NCBI RefSeq assembly: GCF_018138145.1
Contig: NZ_CP073104.1
Coordinates: 3,720,001-3,784,000, forward strand
Direction: 5' to 3'
From: Pseudomonas sp. SCA2728.1_7
Lineage (GTDB): Bacteria; Pseudomonadota; Gammaproteobacteria; Pseudomonadales; Pseudomonadaceae
Length of the DNA stretch: 64,000 bases
In this document: positions 48,472 through 57,116 of the stretch, piece by piece
Layout of the letters: each line of letters starts with the position of its first letter
Numbering within the stretch: the first letter of the stretch is position 1
Program-made: the position numbers and the translations under genes
The notes under the pieces: generated by a model
The model's input: only the letters and a program-made list of their open reading frames with translations
The model's database searches: none
Told to the model about the DNA's origin: nothing

Positions 48472-48487
48472 TGGCATGCAATTTGCT
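48472..48487 (+). promoter_or_regulatory. Sigma-54 promoter of glnA
   Basis: TGGCATGCAATTTGCT has the GG-N10-GC spacing and good -24 and -12 boxes. The predicted start is near 48498, leaving a leader of about 85 bases. The 328-base gap 48256-48583 holds this promoter and the NtrC-like site; I see no small gene. Confidence 0.8.
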
Positions 48488-48583
48488 CCCTTGTGAGGCA
48501 GGTTGCCTTGGCAGAGTATTCGCGCCGGCATCACCCAAATTCAAGGGCATCCACTACCAAGCCCGAAGCCACCCGGAGGACAT

Positions 48584-49990
48584 ATGTCGAAGACGGTTCA
48601 ACTCATCAAAGATCATGACGTCAAGTGGATTGATCTGCGCTTCACGGACACCAAAGGCACTCAGCACCACGTGACCATGCCAGCTCGCGATGCGCTGGAT
48701 GAAGACTTCTTCGAAGTCGGCAAGATGTTCGACGGTTCCTCCATCGCTGGCTGGAAAGGCATCGAAGCCTCCGACATGATCCTGATGCCGGTTGACGAAA
48801 CTGCCGTTCTCGACCCGTTCACCGAAGACGCCACCCTGATCCTGGTGTGCGACATCATCGAACCTTCGAGCATGCAAGGCTACGACCGCGACCCACGTGC
48901 GATCGCCAAGCGTGCCGAAGAACACCTGAAAGCCACCGGTATCGGTGACACCGTGTTCGCTGGTCCAGAGCCTGAGTTCTTCATCTTTGACTCGGTGAAA
49001 TTCAAGTCGGACATCTCCGGCTCGATGTTCAAGATCTACTCCGAGCAAGGTTCGTGGATGTCCGACCAGGACATCGAAGGCGGCAACAAAGGTCACCGTC
49101 CAGGCGTCAAAGGCGGCTACTTCCCGGTGCCACCGTTCGACCACGACCACGAAATCCGTACCTCCATGTGCAACGCATTGGAAGAAATGGGCCTGACCGT
49201 TGAAGTTCACCACCACGAAGTGGCGACTGCCGGCCAGAACGAAATCGGCGTCAAGTTCAACACCCTGGTGAAGAAAGCCGACGAAACCCAAACCCTGAAG
49301 TACGTTGTGCACAACGTTGCTGACGCTTACGGCCGCACCGCGACCTTCATGCCGAAGCCACTGTACGGCGACAACGGTTCGGGCATGCACGTACACATGT
49401 CGATCTGGAAAGACGGCAAGAACACCTTCGCAGGTGAAGGCTATGCCGGCCTGTCCGATACCGCTCTGTACTTCATCGGCGGCATCATCAAACACGGTAA
49501 GGCCCTGAACGGCTTCACCAACCCGGCGACCAACTCCTACAAGCGTCTGGTGCCAGGCTTCGAAGCTCCGGTAATGCTGGCCTACTCGGCTCGCAACCGT
49601 TCCGCTTCGATCCGTATTCCTTACGTGTCGAGCCCGAAAGCCCGCCGTATCGAAGCACGCTTCCCGGATCCGGCTGCCAACCCGTACCTGGCCTTCGCTG
49701 CACTGCTGATGGCCGGTCTGGACGGTATCCAGAACAAGATCCACCCAGGCGACGCTGCCGACAAAAACCTGTACGACCTGCCGCCTGAAGAGGCGAAAGA
49801 GATCCCGCAAGTTTGCGGCAGCCTGAAAGAAGCCCTGGAAGAGCTGGACAAGGGCCGCGCGTTCCTGACCAAGGGCGGCGTGTTCTCCGACGACTTCATC
49901 GACGCTTACATCGCGCTGAAATCGGAAGAAGAAATCAAGGTTCGCACCTTCGTACACCCACTGGAATATGAGCTGTACTACAGCTGCTGA
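48584..49990 (+). CDS. glnA: Glutamine synthetase type I
   Basis: Makes glutamine from glutamate, ammonia and ATP; the dodecameric central enzyme of nitrogen assimilation. The 468-residue protein has the family blocks [37 protein letters not shown] and [17 protein letters not shown]. The adenylylation site is in NLYDLPPEE with Tyr397, so activity should be controlled by GlnE. The ATG at 48584 follows CCGGAGGACAT. A sigma-54 promoter and an NtrC-like site precede it and a strong terminator follows. Confidence 0.98.
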   Translation: MSKTVQLIKDHDVKWIDLRFTDTKGTQHHVTMPARDALDEDFFEVGKMFDGSSIAGWKGIEASDMILMPVDETAVLDPFTEDATLILVCDIIEPSSMQGYDRDPRAIAKRAEEHLKATGIGDTVFAGPEPEFFIFDSVKFKSDISGSMFKIYSEQGSWMSDQDIEGGNKGHRPGVKGGYFPVPPFDHDHEIRTSMCNALEEMGLTVEVHHHEVATAGQNEIGVKFNTLVKKADETQTLKYVVHNVADAYGRTATFMPKPLYGDNGSGMHVHMSIWKDGKNTFAGEGYAGLSDTALYFIGGIIKHGKALNGFTNPATNSYKRLVPGFEAPVMLAYSARNRSASIRIPYVSSPKARRIEARFPDPAANPYLAFAALLMAGLDGIQNKIHPGDAADKNLYDLPPEEAKEIPQVCGSLKEALEELDKGRAFLTKGGVFSDDFIDAYIALKSEEEIKVRTFVHPLEYELYYSC

Positions 49991-50025
49991 TCCGGTAGCG
50001 CCGCGTTACGTGGCGTGAGTGAAAG

Positions 50026-50052
50026 AGGCCTCCTTCGGGAGGCCTTTTTTAT
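50026..50052 (+). terminator. Rho-independent terminator of glnA
   Basis: AGGCCTCC-TTCG-GGAGGCCT followed by T6 forms an eight-pair stem with a stable UUCG loop, 36 bases past the glnA stop. Confidence 0.95.
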
Positions 50053-50079
50053 TGCGATTTATGGCTCGACGCAAATCCC

Positions 50080-50170
50080 TGTAGGAGTGAGCCTGCTCGC
50101 GATAGCGGTGGATCATTGAAGGTGATGCTGACTGACACTACGCCATCGCGAGCAGGCTCACTCCTACAGG
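50080..50170. repeat. REP doublet (REPIN-like)
   Basis: The arms TGTAGGAGTGAGCCTGCTCG and complement with TGTAGG ends outermost. It lies in the 282-base gap between the glnA terminator and the first DUF4124 gene. Confidence 0.92.
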
Positions 50171-50272
50171 GGATTTGTGGTGTCTGAATGATCTCTGAAT
50201 GTTTACCGAGTTGGGCCAACCGCCGCGTCTGGCCTATGCTGCACCCCATCGCTTTCAATCCCGGTCGATTTC

Positions 50273-50785
50273 ATGGGTCGCACCTTTCTCTACATTCTGC
50301 TGCTGATCGCCCTGCCCGCCGCCGCGCAGATCTACAAGTACACTGACGCCAACGGCAACACGGTCTACAGCGATCACTCGCCCGATGGCGTGCAGGCGCA
50401 GCCGGTGGAGTTGCCGCCGCTCAACCGTGTCGAGCCGCAAACACCGAGCACACCGCCAGCATCCAGCACCGAAACCCGTGAGCCTGCGCGCAACGCCTAC
50501 GACATTCTTGAACTGGCCGGCCTACCAACCGAAGAAGCCCTGCGCGCCAATAACGGCACGTTCACCGTGCAAGTGCTGATCAAGCCGCGCCTGCAACCGC
50601 CGCATCAATTAAGGCTGGTATTGGACGATGTGCCCTACGGCCAACCGAGCAACGTGCCGATCCTGCAACTGGTGAACGTCGATCGCGGCGAACACCGACT
50701 CGCCGTGCAGGTGATTGACGGGCAAACAATCATCCAGCAAAGCCCGCCAGTCGCCCTCAGCGTGCAGCGGGTGCACAAGCCATGA
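50273..50785 (+). CDS. DUF4124 domain protein, exported
   Basis: Exported protein of 170 residues: a signal peptide (TFLYILLLIALPAAAQ) is followed directly by the DUF4124 motif IYKYTDANGNTVYSDHSPDG (residues about 20-39), a Pro/Thr-rich linker, and a beta-rich C-terminal part that resembles the matching part of the next gene (PILQLVNVDRGEHRLAVQV here). The end overlaps the next start by four bases. The two probably arose by duplication. Function is unknown. Confidence 0.9.
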   Translation: MGRTFLYILLLIALPAAAQIYKYTDANGNTVYSDHSPDGVQAQPVELPPLNRVEPQTPSTPPASSTETREPARNAYDILELAGLPTEEALRANNGTFTVQVLIKPRLQPPHQLRLVLDDVPYGQPSNVPILQLVNVDRGEHRLAVQVIDGQTIIQQSPPVALSVQRVHKP

Positions 50786-51402
50786 TCCGCGCGTGGTTGT
50801 TCGTCCTGTCGGCGCTGATGTCGCTGCAAGCCTCAGCCGAGGTCTTCACCTATACCGACGCACAAGGCAATCGCGTCTACACCGACCAGCCCCGAAGCAA
50901 CGCCAAGCGAGTGCCCATCGCGACCAGCAATCGCATGTCCGCCAACCCCGCCGCCGCGCCGATCAACACCGCGAAAAAATCCACGGAACAACCGCTGTTC
51001 CACTACGACATGCTGCGCATTCTGGTGCCCGAACCCGATGCAACCATTCGCAGCAGCGCCGGCGAAATCATCGTCAGCGTCACCAGCGAACCCGGTCTGC
51101 AACGCGGTCACCGCTATCGCCTGCTGCTGGATGGCCAAGCCACCGGCGAACCTGGGCTAAGTCCGGTGTTCCCGCTGAGCAACATCGACCGTGGCAGTCA
51201 CAACCTGTCCGTGGAAATCCTTGATGCCGATGGCCGCACCGTCGAACGCACCGCCAACCAGCCTTTCCACATGCTGCGCATATCCCTCGCGCAGAAACGC
51301 CAGGTCAAACCTTGCACCAAGGACGATTACGGCGTGCGCCCGGAATGCCCTTTGAAAGACAAACCTGAAGAACCGAAAAACCCCTTCCTGCGTTTCTTCT
51401 AA
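50782..51402 (+). CDS. DUF4124 domain protein, exported (second copy)
   Basis: Exported protein of 206 residues, paralogue of the preceding gene. The signal peptide (WLFVLSALMSLQASA) leads into VFTYTDAQGNRVYTDQP, the DUF4124 motif. The C-terminal part has VFPLSNIDRGSHNLSVEILDADG, parallel to the first copy, and a short Cys/Pro-rich tail (CTKDDYGVRPECPLKDK). It lies just upstream of the ntrBC control region. No function is established; both sit between glnA and ntrB in pseudomonads, which gives position but not role. Confidence 0.9.
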   Translation: MIRAWLFVLSALMSLQASAEVFTYTDAQGNRVYTDQPRSNAKRVPIATSNRMSANPAAAPINTAKKSTEQPLFHYDMLRILVPEPDATIRSSAGEIIVSVTSEPGLQRGHRYRLLLDGQATGEPGLSPVFPLSNIDRGSHNLSVEILDADGRTVERTANQPFHMLRISLAQKRQVKPCTKDDYGVRPECPLKDKPEEPKNPFLRFF

Positions 51403-51417
51403 CGCCGCTCAGCTTTG

Positions 51418-51434
51418 CGCACTATATTGGTGCA
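51418..51434 (+). promoter_or_regulatory. NtrC binding site upstream of ntrBC
   Basis: CGCACTATATTGGTGCA matches the NtrC consensus at 13 of 17 positions, and its GCACTATATTGGTGCA part is, as I recall, identical to a known NtrC site of the E. coli glnA enhancer. It ends 126 bases upstream of the sigma-54-like box at 51561. Confidence 0.7.
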
Positions 51435-51560
51435 ACAGGCTGCACCGTACCCACAATCCAACCCATTTTGGTTCGAAACTACCCGCGAGAGCTGGCCCTG
51501 TGCCACGCAAACGAGCGTCAAACGCCTGTTTCACGGGTTAAGCGCTTCTTTTCGGAGCCT

Positions 51561-51576
51561 TGGTTTGGTTTTTGCA
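51561..51576 (+). promoter_or_regulatory. Possible sigma-54 promoter of ntrBC
   Basis: TGGTTTGGTTTTTGCA has the GG-N10-GC spacing and a perfect TTGCA at -12, but the -24 part is weak (TGGTTT instead of TGGCAC). It lies 57 bases before the ntrB start. Confidence 0.5.
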
Positions 51577-51633
51577 TTTTCACGATACCGACGCTTGCTT
51601 GTTGCGCACGCTCCGCCCCCAAAAGAGGCTCCG

Positions 51634-52719
51634 ATGACCATTAGCGACGCAATCCACCGTTTGCTGCTCGACAACCTGACCACCGCCACCATCCTGCTCG
51701 ACGCCGAATTGCGCCTTGAGTACATGAACCCGGCGGCGGAGATGCTGCTCGCCATCAGCGGGCAGCGCAGCCATGGGCAATTCATCAGCGAGCTGTTCAC
51801 CGAATCCACCGAGGCGCTCAATTCCCTGCGCCAGGCGGTGGAACAGGCGCATCCGTTTACCAAACGCGAAGCGATGCTCACCGCACTGACCGGCCAGACG
51901 CTGACCGTGGATTACGCGGTGACGCCAATCCTCAGCAACGGCGCGACAATGTTGCTGCTCGAGGTTCATCCACGTGACCGCCTGCTGCGGATCACCAAGG
52001 AAGAGGCGCAACTGTCCAAACAGGAAACCAGCAAAATGCTGGTGCGCGGCCTCGCTCACGAAATCAAGAATCCGCTCGGCGGCATCCGTGGCGCCGCGCA
52101 ACTGCTGGCTCGCGAGCTGCCGGAAGACAGCCTGCGCGATTACACCAACGTGATCATTGAAGAGGCCGACCGTCTGCGCAATCTGGTCGACCGCATGCTC
52201 GGCTCGAACAAACTGCCGTCGCTGGCGATGTGCAACGTCCACGAAGTGCTCGAGCGCGTTTGCCAACTGGTCGAAGCCGAAAGCCAGGGCTGCATCACCC
52301 TGGTGCGCGATTACGACCCAAGCATTCCCGACGTGCTGATCGACCGCGAGCAAATGATTCAAGCGGTGTTGAACATCGTGCGCAACGCGATGCAGGCGAT
52401 CAGCAGCCAGAACGAGCTGCGCCTGGGCCGCATCAGCCTGCGCACCCGAACCATGCGCCAGTTCACCATCGGCCACGTCCGCCATCGTCTGGTGACCAAG
52501 ATCGAGATCATCGACAACGGCCCCGGGATCCCGGCGGAACTTCAGGAAACCATTTTCTTTCCCATGGTCAGCGGTCGTCCGGACGGTACCGGACTCGGCC
52601 TGGCCATTACCCAGAACATCATCAGCCAGCACCAGGGTCTGATCGAGTGTGACAGCCATCCAGGCCACACCACCTTCTCGATCTTTCTGCCACTGGAACA
52701 AGGAGCCACATCGACATGA
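51634..52719 (+). CDS. ntrB: Nitrogen regulation sensor kinase NtrB
   Basis: Cytosolic histidine kinase/phosphatase that phosphorylates NtrC under nitrogen limitation, under PII control. I use the ATG at 51634 (MTISDAIHRLLLDNL), preceded by AGAGGCT, giving 361 residues. It has an N-terminal PAS domain (about 10-110), the H-box LAHEIKNPLGGIRG with His142, the N-box NIVRNAMQA, and the G-boxes DNGPGIP and GTGLGLAI. The stop overlaps ntrC as ATGA. The upstream NtrC site suggests autoregulation. Confidence 0.96.
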   Translation: MTISDAIHRLLLDNLTTATILLDAELRLEYMNPAAEMLLAISGQRSHGQFISELFTESTEALNSLRQAVEQAHPFTKREAMLTALTGQTLTVDYAVTPILSNGATMLLLEVHPRDRLLRITKEEAQLSKQETSKMLVRGLAHEIKNPLGGIRGAAQLLARELPEDSLRDYTNVIIEEADRLRNLVDRMLGSNKLPSLAMCNVHEVLERVCQLVEAESQGCITLVRDYDPSIPDVLIDREQMIQAVLNIVRNAMQAISSQNELRLGRISLRTRTMRQFTIGHVRHRLVTKIEIIDNGPGIPAELQETIFFPMVSGRPDGTGLGLAITQNIISQHQGLIECDSHPGHTTFSIFLPLEQGATST

Positions 52720-54152
52720 GCCGTAGTGAAACCGTGTGGATCGTCGATGACGACCGTTCTATCCGTTGGGTTCTGGAAAAGGCCTTGCAGCAGGAAGGCA
52801 TGACCACCCAGAGCTTCGACAGCGCCGATGGCGTGATGAGTCGCCTGGCCCGTCAGCAGCCTGACGTGATCATTTCCGACATCCGCATGCCCGGTGCCAG
52901 TGGTCTGGACCTGTTGGCGCGGATTCGCGAGCAGCACCCACGGTTGCCGGTCATCATCATGACCGCTCACTCCGATCTGGACAGCGCTGTCGCCTCCTAT
53001 CAGGGCGGTGCGTTTGAGTATTTGCCGAAGCCGTTCGACGTTGATGAAGCGGTGTCGCTGGTCAAGCGCGCCAATCAGCACGCACAAGAACAGCAAGGCC
53101 TGGAAGTCGTGCCAGCACTGACGCGCACCCCGGAAATCATCGGCGAAGCGCCGGCGATGCAGGAAGTGTTTCGCGCCATCGGGCGCTTGAGCCACTCCAA
53201 CATCACCGTGCTGATCAACGGCGAGTCCGGCACCGGTAAAGAGCTGGTCGCTCACGCCCTGCACCGCCACAGCCCGCGCGCGGCCTCGCCGTTCATCGCG
53301 CTGAACATGGCGGCGATCCCCAAGGATCTGATGGAGTCCGAACTGTTCGGCCATGAGAAAGGCGCGTTCACTGGCGCGGCGAATCTGCGTCGCGGGCGTT
53401 TTGAACAGGCTGACGGCGGCACGCTGTTCCTCGATGAAATCGGCGACATGCCGGCCGACACCCAGACGCGCCTGCTGCGGGTATTGGCCGATGGCGAGTT
53501 CTATCGCGTGGGCGGTCATGTACCGGTGAAGGTCGATGTACGCATCATCGCCGCGACCCACCAGAATCTGGAAACCCTGGTACACGCCGGTAAATTCCGT
53601 GAGGACTTGTTCCATCGCCTCAACGTAATCCGCATCCACATCCCGCGCCTGTCGGACCGTCGCGAAGACATCCCGACCCTGGCCAAGCACTTCCTCAGCC
53701 GCGCCGCGCAAGAGCTGGCGGTCGAGCCGAAGCTGTTGAAGAGCGAGACCGAGGAATACCTGAAGAACCTGCCGTGGGGCGGCAACGTGCGTCAGCTGGA
53801 GAACACCTGCCGCTGGATCACCGTGATGGCTTCCGGGCGCGAAGTGCACATCAGCGACCTGCCGCCAGAACTGCTGAACCTGCCGCAGGATTCGGCACCG
53901 GTGACCAACTGGGAGCAAGCGTTGCGTCAGTGGGCCGATCAGGCCTTGGCGCGTGGTCAGTCGAGTTTGCTCGACAGTGCGGTGCCGGCGTTTGAGCGGA
54001 TCATGATCGAGACGGCGCTGAAGCATACGGCCGGGCGTCGGCGTGATGCCGCAGTATTGCTGGGTTGGGGGCGTAATACCCTGACGCGCAAGATCAAGGA
54101 ATTGGGAATGAAGGTGGATGGTGGCGATGATGATGAGGGGGATGAGGGTTAA
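52716..54152 (+). CDS. ntrC: Nitrogen regulation response regulator NtrC
   Basis: Sigma-54-dependent activator, 478 residues. The receiver domain has Asp55 in DVIISDIRMPG. The AAA+ domain shows GESGTGKELVAHAL (Walker A), the sigma-54 contact motif EKGAFTGA and GGTLFLDEIGDMP (Walker B). The C-terminal Fis-type helix-turn-helix reads RRRDAAVLLGWGRNTLTRKI. A short acidic tail (GGDDDEGDEG) ends the protein. It is coupled to ntrB. Its probable targets within this window are glnA, ntrBC itself and nrsZ. Confidence 0.97.
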   Translation: MSRSETVWIVDDDRSIRWVLEKALQQEGMTTQSFDSADGVMSRLARQQPDVIISDIRMPGASGLDLLARIREQHPRLPVIIMTAHSDLDSAVASYQGGAFEYLPKPFDVDEAVSLVKRANQHAQEQQGLEVVPALTRTPEIIGEAPAMQEVFRAIGRLSHSNITVLINGESGTGKELVAHALHRHSPRAASPFIALNMAAIPKDLMESELFGHEKGAFTGAANLRRGRFEQADGGTLFLDEIGDMPADTQTRLLRVLADGEFYRVGGHVPVKVDVRIIAATHQNLETLVHAGKFREDLFHRLNVIRIHIPRLSDRREDIPTLAKHFLSRAAQELAVEPKLLKSETEEYLKNLPWGGNVRQLENTCRWITVMASGREVHISDLPPELLNLPQDSAPVTNWEQALRQWADQALARGQSSLLDSAVPAFERIMIETALKHTAGRRRDAAVLLGWGRNTLTRKIKELGMKVDGGDDDEGDEG

Positions 54153-54192
54153 ACCTTGTTCGCTTGAGAGTGGTTGTGTACTCAGGATCCAT

Positions 54193-54684
54193 CCCCCTCA
54201 CCCCAGCCCTCTCCCCCATGGGGGAGAGGGGGAAAGGGAGCCGATTTGTATGATTTTCAAGACCTGAGTTCGGCGGGGTATTCAGGTCGATGTAATTTTG
54301 ACCGGGCAACTCGGTCAGTCCCCTCTCCCAATGGAAGAGGGGGAAGGGAGCCGACTTGTGTGATGTTAAAGGCCTGAGTTCGGCTCGGTATTTCAGGTCG
54401 GCGTAACTTGACCGGCCAACTCGGTCAGTCCCCTCTCCCAATGGAAGAGGGGGAAGGGAGCCGATTTGTGTGATGTTAAAGGCCTGAGTTCGGCTCGGTA
54501 TTTCAGGTCGGCGTAACTTGACCAGGCAACTCGGTCAGTCCCCTCTCCCAATGGAAGAGGGGGAAGGGAGCCGATTTGTGTGATGTTAAAGGACTGAGTT
54601 CGGCTCGGTATTTCAGGTCGGCGTAACTTGACCGGGCAACTCGGTCAGTCCCCTCTCCCTCAGGGAGAGGGTTAGGGTGAGGGG
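54193..54684. repeat. Inverted-repeat-bounded intergenic element, copy E, expanded by 110-bp tandem repeats
   Basis: Outer arms CCCTCACCCCAGCCCTCTCC and GAGAGGGTTAGGGTGAGGGG bound a block in which a 110-base unit starting TCGGTCAGTCCCCTCTCCCA occurs at 54311, 54421 and 54531, with a partial copy at 54641. The copies differ by only a few bases. It lies between ntrC and the nrsZ control region. The 54153-55127 interval has no protein gene; it holds this block, NtrC-like sites, a hairpin and nrsZ. Confidence 0.92.
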
Positions 54685-54690
54685 CCGCCG

Positions 54691-54743
54691 TGCACCGCAT
54701 CAATGCACAATGACCCGCGATCGCGCACAGCCGCATCTGCACC
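54691..54743 (+). promoter_or_regulatory. Candidate NtrC sites upstream of nrsZ
   Basis: TGCACCGCATCAATGCA (54691-54707) and a second TGCACC half-site (54738-54743) lie 108-160 bases upstream of the sigma-54 box at 54851, an ordinary enhancer position. Agreement with the consensus is partial (11 of 17 for the first). Confidence 0.5.
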
Positions 54744-54781
54744 CTTCATTCTGAAAACACCGACAAAACCATTATCCAAAT

Positions 54782-54814
54782 ACACGAAAGCCCCGATTTG
54801 CGGGGCTTTCGTGT
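54782..54814. terminator. Hairpin between ntrC and nrsZ, probable terminator
   Basis: ACACGAAAGCCCCgatttgCGGGGCTTTCGTGT is a perfect thirteen-base-pair stem with short T-rich flanks on both sides. It would separate readthrough from ntrC and the tandem repeats from the nrsZ promoter. Confidence 0.75.
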
Positions 54815-54850
54815 TTCTGACCAACTTTTTTGTTTCAGCAGATTAAAACC

Positions 54851-54866
54851 TGGCACGCCCCCTGCA
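54851..54866 (+). promoter_or_regulatory. Sigma-54 promoter of the nrsZ small RNA
   Basis: TGGCACGCCCCCTGCA is an almost ideal -24/-12 box with GG-N10-GC spacing. No protein gene lies downstream on this strand, so it drives a non-coding transcript starting near 54877. Confidence 0.85.
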
Positions 54867-54876
54867 ATACCTCTTG

Positions 54877-55110
54877 CAGGTGATTCGTTTCACCACCCGT
54901 TTCGGGGACCTTGGTACAGGCAGGCCGGGGATTCCCCTCTTTACACCGGGCGCAGATCGCCAAGCGATGCGCCCACCCTTTTGGGATCCTTGGTACAGGC
55001 AGGCCGGGGGTTCCCTCTTTATATCGGACCGACGCTCACAGCGCAGTCCAGCCGTTTTGGGAACCCTGATACAGGCAGGTCAGGGATTCCCGCTTTTACA
55101 CCGCTCGCCG
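54877..55110 (+). ncRNA. nrsZ: Nitrogen-regulated small RNA NrsZ (predicted; 3' end uncertain)
   Basis: A non-coding region downstream of ntrC under a strong sigma-54 box with NtrC-like sites. It contains three related units of about 76-79 bases, each with TACAGGCAGG (54915, 54994, 55070), a G-rich stretch, a TTCCC stretch and then a separate hairpin (for example 54948-54974, GGGCGC...GCGCCC). The position matches NrsZ of P. aeruginosa, an NtrC/RpoN-dependent RNA of roughly 230 nt located after ntrC, from memory. I see no clear T-run terminator, so the end is an estimate; it nearly meets the 3' end of the opposing LRR gene. Confidence 0.78.
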
Positions 55111-55127
55111 AGGCGTTCAGCCCGGCG

Positions 55128-57116
55128 TTAATCAAGCCTCGGACGTTTGGGTAAATGGTGCAGGGGCTGGTTTTGCCGCCCTGCATCATATTCCCGTATT
55201 GCCGCTTCCAGTCTGTCCAGCATCTTTCCGGGGCTGGGTTCATTGATCAGAATGTCTGTCATCCGTGCCTTTTCGCTGGCGTCAGCTTTGACGTAGACCT
55301 CGAGAAACCACCAGACCCGCCGCTGCAGAAGCGGATACTCAACGTGAAACTCAGGCGTACGACTCAGTTTGCGGAGCCTGCTCGAAAGATGAGCAACGCT
55401 GTCCCAGAGTTCCAGTTTTTTAGGCACTTCTTCTGCCGGCACATGCTGCAGCCAAAGATTTGCCGACACATCATTGCTTTCTGCTCCCAACCACATATCG
55501 GAGTCGGTTGTTATCCGTGCACGTATCAGCCGCCGGAGTGAGGCCGGATCCGTTATTGGATTGCCGATGAGATTGAAGCCCGCACGGAGTTCAATGGATT
55601 CTGGGATCGAGGTAATTCGATTGTTCGCCAGATTCAGCACTTTCCCGGGAATCTCGTTGGTGATGCCCTCCGGAAATCCGTCTAACCCCATGTTGGAAAG
55701 ATCCAGCTCCTGCAACGCAGTCATTGCTTTGAGTGAAGGTGCGACAGAAAGCGCATTGTTGCCAAGCCTCAGTATTTCCAGGCTTGACCGGCCGTTGTCG
55801 GCATCGAGCCCGAGAGGGATTCGGCGTATTCCGGTTCCTGTCAGATCCAGCACACGCAACTCGGTCATTCCGGAAATATCAGGATCCGTTTGCAAAAAAT
55901 CGTTCTGGCGTTGAACAGGTACCCCAAACCGCAACGCACCGGGCAAATCATTCACCGCTGGCCCCTGTGTATTAGCAAGCCTCAACACCTGCAGTCTGGT
56001 CATGCCTCTCACCGAAAAATCAGCCTGTAAGTCACAATCCTGCAGGTTCAGTTCTCGTAAATGGGGGAGCCTCTTTAATTGCTCGGTAAAGCGCGAATCC
56101 ACCCTGAGTCTTGAATAAGTCATGTCCATAAGGAACAGTCCGCCCCCTGAGTTTCTTCTGGTGATCACCTGGCTGGCTATCGTCAGACTTTCAATGTTGG
56201 GAAACTGCGCAAAAAACACCTCCGGGTCCAGCGGCGCATGCCCTCTTAAAGTAAGAGAAACCACCGACTTGAATTTCAATGAAAGCAGCCTATCGACAGG
56301 CCATAGTGTGAGATTGATATCCAGCTTGAAACCCGATAGTCGCCCATCACGGTAGACCCGCTGATCAGGCTGACCTTGCCACTTGTACAATTGGCGCAGG
56401 GTGCGCCACATATCAAACGTCCCTTGAATCTCATGGGACTGCGCCTCACGAAGTTGATGATGCGGGATGCTGACTTGTTGGGTGTCCAACTGAGGAAGTC
56501 CTAGCTGAATACGCTTGAGTTCAAGCTCTGCTACGTCCTTGTCATTGAACCGGGCGATGAAGGCATCCGCGTCCTGATCGGTCGCTTCCGGAAGGTATTT
56601 CCGGACATGCGCCCGGGTGGTTGGCTCAATGACCTCGCGCGGGTACCACAGGCCGCTTTCGGGGTTGCGCAACAGTACCGGGCCTGAAGGCAGCAACTCG
56701 CTTGGCCGTCGGGCTCGATACAATCCCGTAGCCGAATCCACGGCAACAAGAACAAGGTCGCCATCGGACAGGTCAGCGTAAGTGCGCCGGCTGATCACCC
56801 GTAAACCTTCACTGTTGATCTGTGGAAGTATCGCCCGGGCGTTGGTTACGTAATTGTCCAGCGATGGCGGGGTTGCGGGAGGGCGAGCCCCCTCGGGGAT
56901 CGCGTGAACCACGACGACCGGAGCCGGCAGGATGGCATCGGCGCTTGTGTCGCCCGATGATCCAGCTTGCGGATGTGAATTATCGAGTGAATTACCTGAA
57001 TCGGCGCCTCGGCGGCCCGATGCGCCGGGGAGCGAAGTGTCCGCATCTACCGATCGGCTCGGACTTCCGGGAACATCCACGTGGGCACTGCCACCACGAG
57101 GTGGTTTTACTGGCAT
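55128..57116 (-). CDS. Leucine-rich repeat protein with truncated NEL-like C-terminus
   Basis: A 662-residue protein. I choose the ATG at 57116 because AAGGA lies eight bases upstream; the frame is open to a TTG at 57158. The first 80 residues are Pro/Ser/Gly-rich and disordered-looking, without a signal peptide. Residues about 270-520 hold leucine-rich repeats (LRELNLQDCDL, LRVLDLTGTGIRRIP, LQELDLSNMGLDGFP). The last 90 residues resemble the start of the NEL ubiquitin-ligase domain (FHVEYPLLQRRVWWFLEVY), but where a Cys-x-Asp-Arg motif is expected there is KMLDRL, and the protein ends 27 residues later. It is richer in A and T than its neighbours. Probably an effector or toxin relative, possibly inactive or rebuilt. 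Confidence 0.75.
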   Translation of the reverse strand: MPVKPPRGGSAHVDVPGSPSRSVDADTSLPGASGRRGADSGNSLDNSHPQAGSSGDTSADAILPAPVVVVHAIPEGARPPATPPSLDNYVTNARAILPQINSEGLRVISRRTYADLSDGDLVLVAVDSATGLYRARRPSELLPSGPVLLRNPESGLWYPREVIEPTTRAHVRKYLPEATDQDADAFIARFNDKDVAELELKRIQLGLPQLDTQQVSIPHHQLREAQSHEIQGTFDMWRTLRQLYKWQGQPDQRVYRDGRLSGFKLDINLTLWPVDRLLSLKFKSVVSLTLRGHAPLDPEVFFAQFPNIESLTIASQVITRRNSGGGLFLMDMTYSRLRVDSRFTEQLKRLPHLRELNLQDCDLQADFSVRGMTRLQVLRLANTQGPAVNDLPGALRFGVPVQRQNDFLQTDPDISGMTELRVLDLTGTGIRRIPLGLDADNGRSSLEILRLGNNALSVAPSLKAMTALQELDLSNMGLDGFPEGITNEIPGKVLNLANNRITSIPESIELRAGFNLIGNPITDPASLRRLIRARITTDSDMWLGAESNDVSANLWLQHVPAEEVPKKLELWDSVAHLSSRLRKLSRTPEFHVEYPLLQRRVWWFLEVYVKADASEKARMTDILINEPSPGKMLDRLEAAIREYDAGRQNQPLHHLPKRPRLD

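Noticed and set aside
51500..51525. Minus-strand TGGCACAGGGCCAGCT as a sigma-54 promoter
   Set aside because: The -12 part is poor and it would read antisense into the DUF4124 genes without a plausible target.
54311..54660. Tandem 110-bp units considered as a CRISPR array
   Set aside because: The units are near-identical over their full length with no variable spacers, and no cas genes are near.
54798..55154. 118-codon open frame over the nrsZ region
   Set aside because: The apparent protein repeats because the DNA units repeat; there is no ribosome site and the hairpins and sigma-54 box favour a non-coding RNA.
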